From assembly GCA_947493695.1 (NCBI GenBank), contig CANLSF010000002.1, forward strand, positions 1 to 64,000: a stretch of 64,000 bases of DNA, in the 5' to 3' direction. The notes beneath the pieces were generated by a model. It had not been told where the DNA came from, did not search any database, and saw only the letters and a list, made by a program, of their open reading frames with translations. A program made the translations under genes and the position numbers. Positions 1-11,108 of the stretch are shown here, one piece after another (positions within the stretch are counted from its first letter, which is position 1; every line of letters begins with the position of its first letter). The stretch comes from an uncultured Kiloniellaceae bacterium (GTDB taxonomy: Bacteria; Pseudomonadota; Alphaproteobacteria; Kiloniellales; Kiloniellaceae).

Positions 1-2357
1 ATGACCGCCTGACCTTCCAGGTTACCCGGGGTCTCGGTCTTGCCGTCATCCTGGGTGACCGAAGAGACCACCTGCATGGGCGCTGTGATGTCGATCTCGG
101 GGAAGCTCGCACCGCTGCCTTTGGTGTAGACCGAAGGATCGGTCAACGGCTTGTAGGTGATCTCTGCCATGCGGCCCAGGCCGTCGTTCGCAGAGATCAG
201 GAGGTCGGGAGCGCCAGACTGGTTCAGAAATGTATCGTTCGCCTTATTGCTGCCGCTGGCGTTGCGATAAGCATGCACCCAATCGACTAGGCCATCTCCA
301 TTGACATCCAGAAACTGGCCACGGGTTGCACCAATCTTTCGGTCGTCAACGTAATGCGGGGGCTTATAGTTAGCGGAAAGTGTCCATCCATGACCCGTAT
401 TGATCCAAGTGTCGTTCGCCTGATTACTCCCGCTGGCGTTGCGGTAGGCGTGAATCCAATCGACGAAACCATCGTGGTTCACGTCCTCAAGCAATACCCG
501 GGTCGCGCCTATCTTGCGGTCGTCAATATAGTGTGGCGGAACATAGTCCGTTGAGAGTTCCCACCCATTACCTGTGTTCAACCAGGTTTCGTTAGCCGCA
601 TGACTACCGGATGCATTCCGATAAGCGTGGATCCAGTCGACTAAACCGTCGCCATTGACATCTTTCATCACAGCACGGGTCGCACCGATCTTGCGGTCAT
701 CGATGTAATGCGGCGGCACGTAATCCGGTGACAGTGTCCAGCCAGACCCCGTATTCAACCAAGCCTCGTTAGCGGAATGGCTGCCGTCTGCGTTCCGGTA
801 AGCATGCACCCAGTCGATAAGACCGTCCCCGTTCACGTCCTCAAGCGCCACACGGGTCGCGCCGATCTTGCGATCATCGATGTAATGCGGTGGCACGAAA
901 TCCGTAGAGAGCGTCCAGCCTGTTCCCGTATTCAGCCAGGTGCCGTTGGCGGCGTGGCTTCCGTCTGCATTCCGATAAGAATGCACCCAGTCGACGAGGC
1001 CATCACCATTAACGTCCACAAGCTGTACACGGATTGCACCGATCTTGCGGTCGTCTATATAATGCGGCGGCTTGTAATCCGCGGAAAGTGTCCAACCTGA
1101 TCCCGTATTCAGCCAGGTATCGTTAGCGGCATTGCTTCCGTCTGCGTTCCGGTAAGAATGCACCCAGTCGGCAAGACCATCGCCATTCACGTCCACAAGC
1201 TTCGCACGAACCGCGCCGATTTTTCGGTCATCAACATAATGCGGAGGCTTGTAGTCTGTGCCAAAGGTGAATGCACTCGCACCACCGGCATAGTCGCTAT
1301 AGGTAAAGCTATGCGGTTCCAGGCAGTAGTTGCTGGCGTCGCACTCGGTCACGGAGGTTAGGCGCGAACGACCCGTGGCCACGCCGTATTCGTACGCCAT
1401 GTCGTAACGCTTCACCAAATCACCGGGGTCCAAATAAACCACCCCTCCATCTTGGATAACGGATCCGACTTGATTGGCGTAGGTCTCAATCGCCTTCAAT
1501 CGCTCCACGGTTTGTATCCGTGTCCCGGCCATATAGTGCACGCGGGTATCCGTCCGTGCCTCATAGACAAAACGTACGGAAGCTGTCGGCAAGGTCCCTG
1601 CAACCGTATTGCCTGCGTAGTCGATGCGCGTAACCTTGTGAGTGTTTTCCGGCGTGGCGTCATCCGGATCGTCCTCTTTATAGGTCAACGTCAGATAGTT
1701 TCCGACCCGATCCTCAATCCGGTTCACCGACCAGTAGCGCACGTCCGCCTGACCCGGAACCTCGACGGCGGACTCCGCCGTGTTGCCGTAGGTCATCACC
1801 TGGCCGGACTTGGTCCAGACCTTGAAGTAAGCCGGACCCGCGCCTGCAGTCCCGTAGGAAACGATCTTGGAGAAGGAGGCAAGCTCTGTGCTGTAGACCG
1901 TGCCATCCGCTCCGTAGGTGCCGCCATCGATGGCCACCAACCGCTGACCATCCAGGCAGAAGCGGTCATCCGCGCTGTAATCAACACCGTCGATAGCGCC
2001 GTCCTGCGCGAGCGTCCTGCCACAGCGGTGGATCACCGAAAGGCCCCCGAGGGACCAGCCGACACCGAGAATCCCATTGTCGCCCCGGCTGCCGTAGATC
2101 AGTGAAAGACTGGGCGCCATACCCGCGACACCGGGCGGAACCGAGATGGGAATGGAGTAGTTTGCCGAGCCGCTTTCATCCACCGCAATGGCGCCAGGGG
2201 TCACACCCGCCACCGTCGTCTGTGCCGATGCGGAAGCTCCACCGAGCAACAGGCTCGCCGCAGCAAACGCGGACAGCAGCAAACGGCTTCGGCTGGGCAA
2301 GGCTCTGAATTGAGATTGAGATCCAAACGACAGTAGACGAGATACGCTAGAAATCAT
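1..2357 (-). CDS. Exported SpvB/Rhs-type repeat protein (C-terminus beyond left edge)
   Basis: An open frame of 785 codons runs from an ATG at 2357 to the window edge without a stop, so only the N-terminal part is present. Residues 1 to about 45 form a signal peptide: an Arg/Ser-rich start, a hydrophobic LLLSAFAAASLLLGG core and an ASAQ cleavage motif. The next part (GVTPGAIAVDESGSANYSIP, then PPGVAGMAPSLSLIYGSRG and GILGVGWSLGGLSVIHRC) matches the SpvB/TcdB N-terminal domain of Rhs and insecticidal-toxin shells. It is followed by six tandem 59-residue repeats with a DVNGDGLVDW calcium-binding FG-GAP/VCBS loop. In the family, proteins of this kind form a hollow shell around a variable C-terminal toxin or enzyme; that part lies outside the window. 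A toxin role is inference. The alternative is a large adhesin-like surface protein. Confidence 0.85.
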   Translation of the reverse strand, partial: MISSVSRLLSFGSQSQFRALPSRSRLLLSAFAAASLLLGGASASAQTTVAGVTPGAIAVDESGSANYSIPISVPPGVAGMAPSLSLIYGSRGDNGILGVGWSLGGLSVIHRCGRTLAQDGAIDGVDYSADDRFCLDGQRLVAIDGGTYGADGTVYSTELASFSKIVSYGTAGAGPAYFKVWTKSGQVMTYGNTAESAVEVPGQADVRYWSVNRIEDRVGNYLTLTYKEDDPDDATPENTHKVTRIDYAGNTVAGTLPTASVRFVYEARTDTRVHYMAGTRIQTVERLKAIETYANQVGSVIQDGGVVYLDPGDLVKRYDMAYEYGVATGRSRLTSVTECDASNYCLEPHSFTYSDYAGGASAFTFGTDYKPPHYVDDRKIGAVRAKLVDVNGDGLADWVHSYRNADGSNAANDTWLNTGSGWTLSADYKPPHYIDDRKIGAIRVQLVDVNGDGLVDWVHSYRNADGSHAANGTWLNTGTGWTLSTDFVPPHYIDDRKIGATRVALEDVNGDGLIDWVHAYRNADGSHSANEAWLNTGSGWTLSPDYVPPHYIDDRKIGATRAVMKDVNGDGLVDWIHAYRNASGSHAANETWLNTGNGWELSTDYVPPHYIDDRKIGATRVLLEDVNHDGFVDWIHAYRNASGSNQANDTWINTGHGWTLSANYKPPHYVDDRKIGATRGQFLDVNGDGLVDWVHAYRNASGSNKANDTFLNQSGAPDLLISANDGLGRMAEITYKPLTDPSVYTKGSGASFPEIDITAPMQVVSSVTQDDGKTETPGNLEGQAV
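200..1262 (-). repeat. Six tandem 177-bp coding repeats (59 aa, FG-GAP/VCBS-like)
   Basis: The same 59-residue unit occurs six times in a row in the SpvB-like protein, at an exact 177-bp spacing. Each unit contains a PPHY(V/I)DDRKIGA motif, a D-x-N-x-D-G-x-x-D calcium loop (DVNGDGLVDW; once DVNHDGFVDW), an (A/S)YRNA(S/D)GS motif and a WLNTGSGW-type end. The last unit breaks down after FLNQSG. Spacing is constant and divergence between units low, which suggests recent tandem expansion. Confidence 0.9.
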
Positions 2358-2442
2358 CGGTCATTCCCCAAGGCAAAGACAAAACCCGCAAAAGCGACTT
2401 AAAAAGCTTTAAAACCCCAACCTGAAAAAGACTTCAGGCCAT

Positions 2443-2469
2443 AAAAAAACCGGCTCCCAACGGAACCGG
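2443..2469 (-). terminator. Rho-independent terminator-like hairpin in the leader of the SpvB-like gene
   Basis: On the minus strand an 8-bp GC-rich stem (CCGGTTCC / GGAGCCGG, one G-T wobble) with a 4-nt loop is followed directly by seven T residues. It lies about 85 bases upstream of the SpvB-like start codon and points toward it, with no gene upstream on that strand. It could be an attenuator or the end of a short leader RNA. A second perfect 8-bp stem, AAGCGTAA / TTACGCTT, lies about 100 bases further upstream (near 2570-2590). Nothing else is recognisable in 2358-2921. Confidence 0.55.
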
Positions 2470-2921
2470 CTTCGCCGAACACACCACACAACCTGACGCT
2501 TTATTGCGAGGACCGAAGTCTCCGGCAAAAAGCCAAGCAAAAGCACCTCGCAAAGATTGCGAAACAAAAGCGTAACTCATTACGCTTCCTCACTTTTTTA
2601 AAGATTGTGCCGTGTTGAATTTACAGCCGCAGGTTAGATCACAATAAAGTCACTGACAATACACAAACGACAATCCTGAGACACATTTCCTGTGGATAAA
2701 TCAACTAAATGGCAGAATTCCTGGGGTTGTAGAGGGCGTTTTTGAATTTAGGCGGAACTGCTTTTTCGCTACTCGAATCCGTTGAAGATTTGCGCCAATC
2801 GCTCTGGCCAAAGGGCAAAATTGGCGCAAAGACTTTGCCTCGCAGAGGTGAGGTGTTAGATAACTTCGCCCCTATGCAGCCCGCGAAGAATCCCGCGTTA
2901 AAGACCGAAACCGACATTCAG

Positions 2922-3998
2922 ATGAAAACCGACCTCTTCGACTTCGAGCTTCCGCGCGCGCTGATCGCGCAGCATCCTGCCGCGCCGCGCCATGCCGCGC
3001 GCCTGCTGTCGGTGGGCGAGGCCCTGGGCGATCACGTGATGATGGATTTGCCCGGTCTGCTGGAGCCGGGCGATATCCTGGTCTTCAACGACACCCGGGT
3101 CATTCCCGCGCGTCTGACCGGTCGGCGCGGCATGGCCAAGATCGAGGTCACGCTGCACAAGAGCGACGGTGGCGACGTATTGCAGTCCAGTGAGAACCTG
3201 GACGCCCGCGCCCCGGCCCAGTGGAAAGTCTTTGCCCGCCCCGCACGCAAGCTGAGGGTCGGCGAGCGGGTCGATTTCGCCGAGGACTTCTCCGCTGAGG
3301 TCATGGCTAAGGGCGAGGCCGGAGAGGTCACGCTGAAATTCAGCGCCGAAGGAACAGACCTGCTGGAGCGTTTGAACCGCCATGGCATCATGCCCCTGCC
3401 CCCTTACATTCAGCGTGAGGCCAAAGGCGACGCGCACGACAATTCCGACTACCAGACCATCTTCGCCACCCATGACGGCGCCGTGGCGGCACCGACCGCA
3501 AGCCTGCACTATACACCGGAACTGCTGGCCGCCATCGATGCACGGGGCCTGAAGCGCACCACCCTGACCCTGCATGTGGGGGCAGGCACCTTCCTACCGG
3601 TCAAGGTCGAGGATACCCGGGACCACAAGATGCACAGCGAGACCGGAATCATCTCCGCCGAGACTGCCGGGATCATCAACGCCGCCAAAGCCGCAGGCGG
3701 GCGCGTGGTCGCGGTCGGAACAACGGCCCTCAGATTGCTGGAGAGCGCCGCGGCGGAAGACGGAACGCTGCAGCCCTATGCCGCCGATACGGATATCTTC
3801 ATCACGCCGGGCTATCGCTTTAAATTGGTCGATCTGATGCTGACCAACTTTCATCTGCCACGCTCGACCCTCTTTATGTTGGTCAGCGCCTTTGCCGGGC
3901 TGGAGCGGATGCAATCGGCCTATGCCCATGCCAAGGCTGAGGGCTATCGCTTTTACTCCTATGGCGACTGCAGCCTGCTGCAACGCGCCGATCGATAA
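2922..3998 (+). CDS. queA: S-adenosylmethionine:tRNA ribosyltransferase-isomerase (QueA)
   Basis: QueA transfers and isomerises the ribosyl group of SAM onto preQ1 at position 34 of tRNA, giving epoxyqueuosine. The 358-residue protein starts [19 protein letters not shown], the usual QueA N-terminus. It has the family blocks [47 protein letters not shown] and the C-terminal [12 protein letters not shown]. The frame is open further upstream (to 2742), but that extension is unlike QueA, so the ATG at 2922 is preferred even though no strong ribosome-binding site precedes it. It is the first gene of a compact cluster; tgt follows 18 bases downstream. Confidence 0.96.
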   Translation: MKTDLFDFELPRALIAQHPAAPRHAARLLSVGEALGDHVMMDLPGLLEPGDILVFNDTRVIPARLTGRRGMAKIEVTLHKSDGGDVLQSSENLDARAPAQWKVFARPARKLRVGERVDFAEDFSAEVMAKGEAGEVTLKFSAEGTDLLERLNRHGIMPLPPYIQREAKGDAHDNSDYQTIFATHDGAVAAPTASLHYTPELLAAIDARGLKRTTLTLHVGAGTFLPVKVEDTRDHKMHSETGIISAETAGIINAAKAAGGRVVAVGTTALRLLESAAAEDGTLQPYAADTDIFITPGYRFKLVDLMLTNFHLPRSTLFMLVSAFAGLERMQSAYAHAKAEGYRFYSYGDCSLLQRADR

Positions 3999-5150
<1,152 letters not shown>

Positions 5151-5163
5151 CAAGGTTTCCAAG

Positions 5164-6288
<1,125 letters not shown>

Positions 6289-6366
6289 ACAAGCTTGGTT
6301 CTCATAACCATCTAGGGTTACTCTGTAAAACGCGCGCGCACATCTGTCAGTGGATTGAAGTTCTCT

Positions 6367-7368
6367 ATGATCAAGTTACGCCGGACCGTCACCCAAACCG
6401 CAGCGGCGGTTGTCGTTGTCATCGGCGGCACGGCATCGGCCGGTGCCCTGGAACTCTCCCTGCCGATCTCCTGCAAAATAGGCGTAAACTGCTTCATTCA
6501 GCAGTATGTCGACCTTGATGCAAGTTCCGCTGCCGTTGACTACAGCTGCGGCAGTACAACCTACGACGGACACAAGGGTACGGACTTTCGGATCAAGACC
6601 CTGGTGGACGTGGCACGCGGAGTTCCCGTGATTGCCTCGGCGCCGGGGAAGGTCACAGCCCTGCGGGATGGTACGCCGGACCGCCTGGTAAAAAGCGAGG
6701 CGGACCGTGCCGCGGTAAAAGACAAAGAATGTGGCAACGGCGTCGTGATCACCCATGACGACGGATGGCAAACCCAATATTGCCACCTGCTCGAAGGCTC
6801 CATCAACGTGGAAGAAGGTGCGGATGTTGAGCGCGGCGACCAACTTGGACTGGTAGGTTATTCCGGCAGCGCCGCCTTCCCACACGTCCACCTCTCGGTC
6901 CGCAAAGCTGGAAAGACCATCGATCCCTTCAGGGGCCTTGAAGGCGGCCCTGCCTGTGGTGTTGGAAAGGCGCCATTGTGGACCCCAGCAGTTCTTGAGA
7001 AAATGGATCGACCCGCGTCTCAGCTCCTCGACATCGGCTTTTCCGATGGCCCCGTCAAACTGGGCGATCTTGAGCGGGGAACGGCGCAGGGCTTCATGCC
7101 CCAGCCGACGTCAAAGGCGCTGGTGTCCTGGGGCTGGGCGATCAACCTGAAAAAGGGCGATGAAGTCATCTCGACGCTGGTCAGCCCCCTGGGCGAACTG
7201 GCACGGAACTCCGTGGTACTCGACAAAAACAAGGCACAATATCTGCTGTTCGCAGGAAAAAGGCGTCCGGCAGGCGGATGGCCCCAGGGTAATTATCACG
7301 CCGTCTTCACAGTGCTGCGCAACGGGAAAGCTGTCCTCAAGTCCGAAGCACCGGTCGACCTTCGCTGA
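6367..7368 (+). CDS. Exported M23 (LytM-type) metallopeptidase
   Basis: The 333-residue protein has a signal peptide (basic MIKLRRTV, then AAAVVVVIGGTASAGA) followed by a peptidase M23 fold. The first metal motif is visible as GHKGTDF (H-x3-D) and the second as HVHLSV (H-x-H). Enzymes of this family cut cross-links in peptidoglycan. The segment after about residue 210 is an extra beta-rich C-terminal domain with no clear assignment. The ATG at 6367 is chosen; an in-frame TTG lies 12 bases upstream. Active-site residues are intact, so an active endopeptidase is likely, although some M23 proteins are only activators of amidases. Confidence 0.88.
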   Translation: MIKLRRTVTQTAAAVVVVIGGTASAGALELSLPISCKIGVNCFIQQYVDLDASSAAVDYSCGSTTYDGHKGTDFRIKTLVDVARGVPVIASAPGKVTALRDGTPDRLVKSEADRAAVKDKECGNGVVITHDDGWQTQYCHLLEGSINVEEGADVERGDQLGLVGYSGSAAFPHVHLSVRKAGKTIDPFRGLEGGPACGVGKAPLWTPAVLEKMDRPASQLLDIGFSDGPVKLGDLERGTAQGFMPQPTSKALVSWGWAINLKKGDEVISTLVSPLGELARNSVVLDKNKAQYLLFAGKRRPAGGWPQGNYHAVFTVLRNGKAVLKSEAPVDLR

Positions 7369-7404
7369 CCGCTGCAGGCAACCGTCCCCGAGAAGGGCCG
7401 ATCC

Positions 7405-7794
7405 TCACGCGAAGGAAATCAGATCCCACTTGTTACCGTAAAGGTCTCGAAAGACCGCCACGGTGCCGTAGGTTTCTTCCCGTGGGGTCTCCAGGAATAC
7501 GACGCCATTGGCAAGCATCCGCTCATAGTCGCGGTAAAAATCGTCGGTCTGCAACAGCAGAGAGACCCGTCCGCCGGTTTGATTGCCAACCCGGCTCGCC
7601 TGGGCATCGCCATCGGCCTTTGCCAGGAGAATGCGCGTTTCACTTGATTCCGGTGGCGCGACAAGCACCCAACGCTTATCCCGTGAGAGCAGCGTATCTT
7701 CCACAAGCGTAAAGCCGACCTGATTGCAGTAAAACGCAATCGCCTCGTCGTATTCGTCGACCACGAGGGTGACCGCGGAGATATGCTGTTTCAT
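7405..7794 (-). CDS. VOC (glyoxalase/bleomycin-resistance) family protein
   Basis: A 129-residue protein with the paired beta-alpha-beta-beta-beta pattern of the vicinal oxygen chelate fold. It opens with ISAVTLVVDEYDEAIAFYCNQVGFTLVED and ends with GTVAVFRDLYGNKWDLISF, the usual VOC start and finish. Members range from glyoxalases and dioxygenases to drug-binding proteins, and no feature here fixes a substrate. It converges with the M23 gene, whose stop is 36 bases away. Confidence 0.85.
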   Translation of the reverse strand: MKQHISAVTLVVDEYDEAIAFYCNQVGFTLVEDTLLSRDKRWVLVAPPESSETRILLAKADGDAQASRVGNQTGGRVSLLLQTDDFYRDYERMLANGVVFLETPREETYGTVAVFRDLYGNKWDLISFA

Positions 7795-7816
7795 GACGTG
7801 ACCCGATCTTCGGGTT

Positions 7817-8191
7817 TTACTGGACCAGAGATTGTTTCGGTGTCGCAGGGTCAGCCGGCCCCGCTGGATCTGCGGGATAGCAGAGGAAAGTGGCGCGGAC
7901 CGGTTGAATCAGGGGGCACTTGGTCCAGAGCACGTCGTCGTCCTGAAAAAAGAGCTTACCGGACGGACAGTCTTCACGGGCGTATTCAAGCACCTGCGCG
8001 GGCTCGTTAATCTGACTGCTGTAGCAGTAGGAGAGAACGGCGGGCGTTTGCCCACCTCTGTTTTCCTGCGCCACTTTTTCTATCACTGCCGAAGGCGCTT
8101 CAGTTTTGATGGGTTGCACCGTGCAGGCCGCAATGCCAATGCCGGAGAGCACCACCAGGAGGATTCGACAAAAGAAACGGCCGGCTATCAA
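7817..8191 (-). CDS. Small predicted lipoprotein, unknown function
   Basis: The 124-residue product has a hydrophobic start (RILLVVLSGIGIAAC) ending in a lipobox (I-A-A-C), so it is probably lipidated and membrane-anchored. The mature part contains several cysteines (YCYSS, REDCPSG, TKCPLI, FLCYP) and a Pro/Ala-rich tail. The start is a TTG at 8191 preceded by GGAGAG at good spacing; the nearby in-frame GTG alternatives stop at once. I recognise no domain. It lies 22 bases upstream of the VOC gene on the same strand. Confidence 0.7.
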   Translation of the reverse strand: MIAGRFFCRILLVVLSGIGIAACTVQPIKTEAPSAVIEKVAQENRGGQTPAVLSYCYSSQINEPAQVLEYAREDCPSGKLFFQDDDVLWTKCPLIQPVRATFLCYPADPAGPADPATPKQSLVQ

Positions 8192-8261
8192 GCCTTCACT
8201 CTCCGCGAAATGGGATCAAGATGAAGCGGCCCGCTGTAGCACGAACAGACCGTCATGTTCA

Positions 8262-9194
8262 TCAGTAGAGTGAGATCTCGACAGCACGGTTACCGGCTTC
8301 ACGAACGCCGTCGCCGGTCGGAACCAGCGGAGCCGATTCACCTAAAGCATCTTCTTCGCTGATGCGATCAAGCGACACATCGGATTCCAGAAAAGCTGCC
8401 GTCACGGCGTCGAGGCGCCGGCGCGAAAGCGCCAGATTGTAGGCACTTGATCCGGTGCTGTCGGCATGCGCCGTCAGACGTACGGAAAGCCCCTCGTCAT
8501 CCTTCACCGCCCTGACGACCTGCGCCAGGGTATCACTGCCAACTGCGGTCGGGTTGCTGCTGTCGAACTGGAAGTAAACGATAAAAGACGCCGCCTCAGG
8601 CTCTGGCGCTTTGGCCGGGGCCGGGATCGCAGCTTCCTGGGTGTAATTGACCAGCGTCAGGTCATGAGTTGCAGCGGCCTCGACTTTTGCCATTGCAGTC
8701 TCGAATTCACCTTTGCAGGACCCTTCGTTTTCATTGTCGGCGCGGCGGACCGTCCTGTTTGCTTCGGTCGCTTCGATCCAGCAATCGTAACTGACCTGTG
8801 CGTCCGCTGCGGCGCGCGGCGCCATTGTCATGCCGCCCCGTTCAAAAGCAATGCGCATGCGATCCAGCGCGTCCTGGAACATTGGCATCTGCTCGTCTGT
8901 CAGATCCCGGTCTGCAACCGCATCCGGTTGTACTGCAGAACGGCGCGCCGCTGTGCGTGCCTTGTGATTAAAGTGCTCCGCATCGGTGAGGTCGAAAGCT
9001 CCGTCGCGTTCGTCTGCAAGCTTGCTGTAGCCGCGGTAAAGTGCGTTACCAAACGCGGTCCCGTTCGCACCGAGCTCTTCGGCACTGTCCGTATCAAACC
9101 AACCGCTGAAGATTCCATCGAGAGGTCCTGCAGATGCCGGCGAGGCTGCCAACAAAGCAACACAGGTGCCCAATACTAAAGACTTCGTTTTCAT
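8262..9194 (-). CDS. OmpA-like periplasmic/outer-membrane protein
   Basis: The 310-residue protein has a signal peptide (MKTKSLVLGTCVALLAASPASA), a helical middle region with no family match I can name, and a C-terminal OmpA domain (about 205-310). That domain starts ASFIVYFQFDSS and contains VRLTAHADSTGSSAYNLALSRRR, the peptidoglycan-binding signature, and ends RAVEISLY. The ATG at 9194 follows GGGGATCGGA, which decides the start over an upstream GTG. It probably tethers the outer membrane to the wall. The N-terminal part is not a recognisable beta-barrel. Confidence 0.88.
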   Translation of the reverse strand: MKTKSLVLGTCVALLAASPASAGPLDGIFSGWFDTDSAEELGANGTAFGNALYRGYSKLADERDGAFDLTDAEHFNHKARTAARRSAVQPDAVADRDLTDEQMPMFQDALDRMRIAFERGGMTMAPRAAADAQVSYDCWIEATEANRTVRRADNENEGSCKGEFETAMAKVEAAATHDLTLVNYTQEAAIPAPAKAPEPEAASFIVYFQFDSSNPTAVGSDTLAQVVRAVKDDEGLSVRLTAHADSTGSSAYNLALSRRRLDAVTAAFLESDVSLDRISEEDALGESAPLVPTGDGVREAGNRAVEISLY

Positions 9195-9791
9195 TCCGAT
9201 CCCCACTTTTTGAGCCCGACTTCGCCACAGCGGTTTCCGCCGCTCGGGAAAAGGCCCTTCTCTCGATTAGAATCCAATACAACAAACACGCGGTATTCCT
9301 GCAGCGGTATAGCGATTTTTTACGATTCGAGCAAGCTGCAGTTTACCATCCAGCGGGTTATAATCCTATCCGCACAGCCTTAAGACATCCTTTCCAGACT
9401 TCTCTAACGCAATCGGACAAACCCTTGATCTAACGAAGCAGTTGCGAATGTCCACGAAACCGATTCTTCTCAAAGTCACAGCCCCACCGATGCTTTGAGC
9501 ATCAAAGCCGCAACCTATCCAAACACTCTCACAAATAGAACGCCCAACACTGAGTTGGCCTCGTCACATCATCCTCTTTACGCGTCTCACGCGTAATTCA
9601 TTAAATAGTTAATCCAAATTAAGACCTATGCCCCAAAATTAACATGCGACAAAACTCAAATACTTCATAAATGCTGTCTATTCTATTGCCGTGCCCGAAT
9701 TTTATGTTTCTACTATGCATCGGATGGTTCCAACTGATGCTGTCAGGATGACGGAAACCGGGGCGGTTAGTTGGGAAAAGGTAGTTTTATC
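9195..9791. other. 597-base gap, AT-rich, no gene seen
   Basis: This gap separates the OmpA-like gene from the divergently oriented pseudoprotease gene, so it should contain promoters for both. It is AT-rich from about 9590 to 9720. Short hairpins (GATGC-TTTGA-GCATC near 9490; ACGCG-TCTC-ACGCGT near 9580) are present but not convincing as terminators or operators. Confidence 0.5.
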
Positions 9792-10844
9792 GTGTATCGG
9801 CGCCGTGTGAATCTCTTTTTGGCAGCAACTGTCTGTGCAGGTATGGGCTTTGCTTCCCTCGCTGCGACAGCGCAGCCGACACAGACCAGCATGAATTTCA
9901 CAGTCCCCAAACCGCACGCAACAGAAGCGTCCGGCCAGCAGGCATCTGACAGCATGCCGCAAGACATGGTGGTGGATGCGGCGGAGTACCCCTGGAGCGC
10001 CGTGGGACGCCTGAACACTGGCGGTCGCGGATATTGCACCGGCATTCTGGTCGACGAAAATCATGTCCTGACCGATGCCCACTGCCTGTTTTACCGGACC
10101 GAAGGCCGCTGGTGGCAGCCTAATGAACTGCATTTCGTCGCCGGCTACCAACGCGACACCAACGTCACCCACTCCAAGGTCAAGAGTTACGAGCTCGCAC
10201 CTGGATACCGCGCGAATGGCGGTGCCAGCCTTTCCAGCATCATCAACAACTGGGCGCTTGTCAGACTCGAGAAACCCCTGGGCCGTCAGGCCGGCTGGCT
10301 TGGGCTGAAAAACCTGGACAAGAGGTTGGTCCGGCGTCTCAAAAACGGTCAGGGCGCGTTTATTCAGGCCGGCTATCGCCGCGACGCCGAACATGCAATC
10401 ACCGTCGGCTTCGATTGTCACGCTGACGGATTTTTCGACGCCCAGAGCCGTATCGGCAACCGTTGCCAGCTCAAACCCGGTCGTGCTGACCTTCCCTTCC
10501 TGGTCTACATGGATGGCAAGTTCAATGTGGTGGCCAATCGTGTGCTCGCCTCGCTGGCCGAACGCACGCCGCAGTCCGGCTCTCTCTCCAATCCGCGGTT
10601 CCGCGCGAAAATGGGCAAGGGCGATAGTCAGGCCCCTAAATCCGGCGCAGCCGCATCGCCTGTTCCGGAGAAAACCATCTCGAACCTGCTCGAGAGCCTG
10701 GGCTATGCCGAAGGCGAAGCTGCAGGACCTAAGGATCAGGCTCGCGAAGCCGCCATCAAATCCTTTGAGAGCTCCAATGGCCTGCCGGTAACCGGTGAAG
10801 CCACGATCCCTCTTCTGGGCGAGATCATCGACGCTTCCAACTAA
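9792..10844 (+). CDS. Exported trypsin-fold pseudoprotease with C-terminal PG-binding-like tail (copy A)
   Basis: The 350-residue product has a signal peptide (basic YRRRVNLFL, then a hydrophobic core to ATAQ). Residues about 60-260 follow the S1/trypsin fold: YPWSAVGRLN, GYCTGILVDENHVLTDAHC with His97 and the Cys82-Cys98 pair, and FDC...NRCQLKPG with a second Cys pair. The other two catalytic residues are gone: the usual D-W-A-L reads NNWALV (Asn153), and the usual G-D-S-G-S-P reads GRADLP (Ala232). Residues about 295-350 (ISNLLESLGY, AIKSFESSNGLPVTGEATIPLLGEI) resemble a PG_binding_1 repeat. The GTG at 9792 is preferred because AAAGGTAG precedes it; a TTG 21 bases upstream is possible. A close paralogue follows. 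Confidence 0.85.
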   Translation: MYRRRVNLFLAATVCAGMGFASLAATAQPTQTSMNFTVPKPHATEASGQQASDSMPQDMVVDAAEYPWSAVGRLNTGGRGYCTGILVDENHVLTDAHCLFYRTEGRWWQPNELHFVAGYQRDTNVTHSKVKSYELAPGYRANGGASLSSIINNWALVRLEKPLGRQAGWLGLKNLDKRLVRRLKNGQGAFIQAGYRRDAEHAITVGFDCHADGFFDAQSRIGNRCQLKPGRADLPFLVYMDGKFNVVANRVLASLAERTPQSGSLSNPRFRAKMGKGDSQAPKSGAAASPVPEKTISNLLESLGYAEGEAAGPKDQAREAAIKSFESSNGLPVTGEATIPLLGEIIDASN

Positions 10845-11108
10845 CTCTGCCCGAGCCACCTCTCATCGTTCGCCTACCACTGGTATTTTACCATCACCTG
10901 CTGATGCCGACGATCGATTACGCAGAAGTCTTACATCAGCAAAAAAACACAATAGCGCACTGATTTTATTTAATAGTTCAATCGCTCTTTCCCTGCGGGA
11001 GACCGGTTTTACCAGTCTAATTTGAACTCTCACGCGCAAACCAGCGACTAAGGATCATTGCACCGCATTCACCGGTGCTTTTACACCTTTGGAAGCTGGA
11101 GACGCACC

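Noticed and set aside
354-1361. Plus-strand frames through the SpvB-like gene, containing repeated HPVDKT.VHVLK-type peptides
   Set aside because: They are antisense shadows of the 177-bp coding repeats; the minus-strand frame has a signal peptide, a recognised domain and calcium loops.
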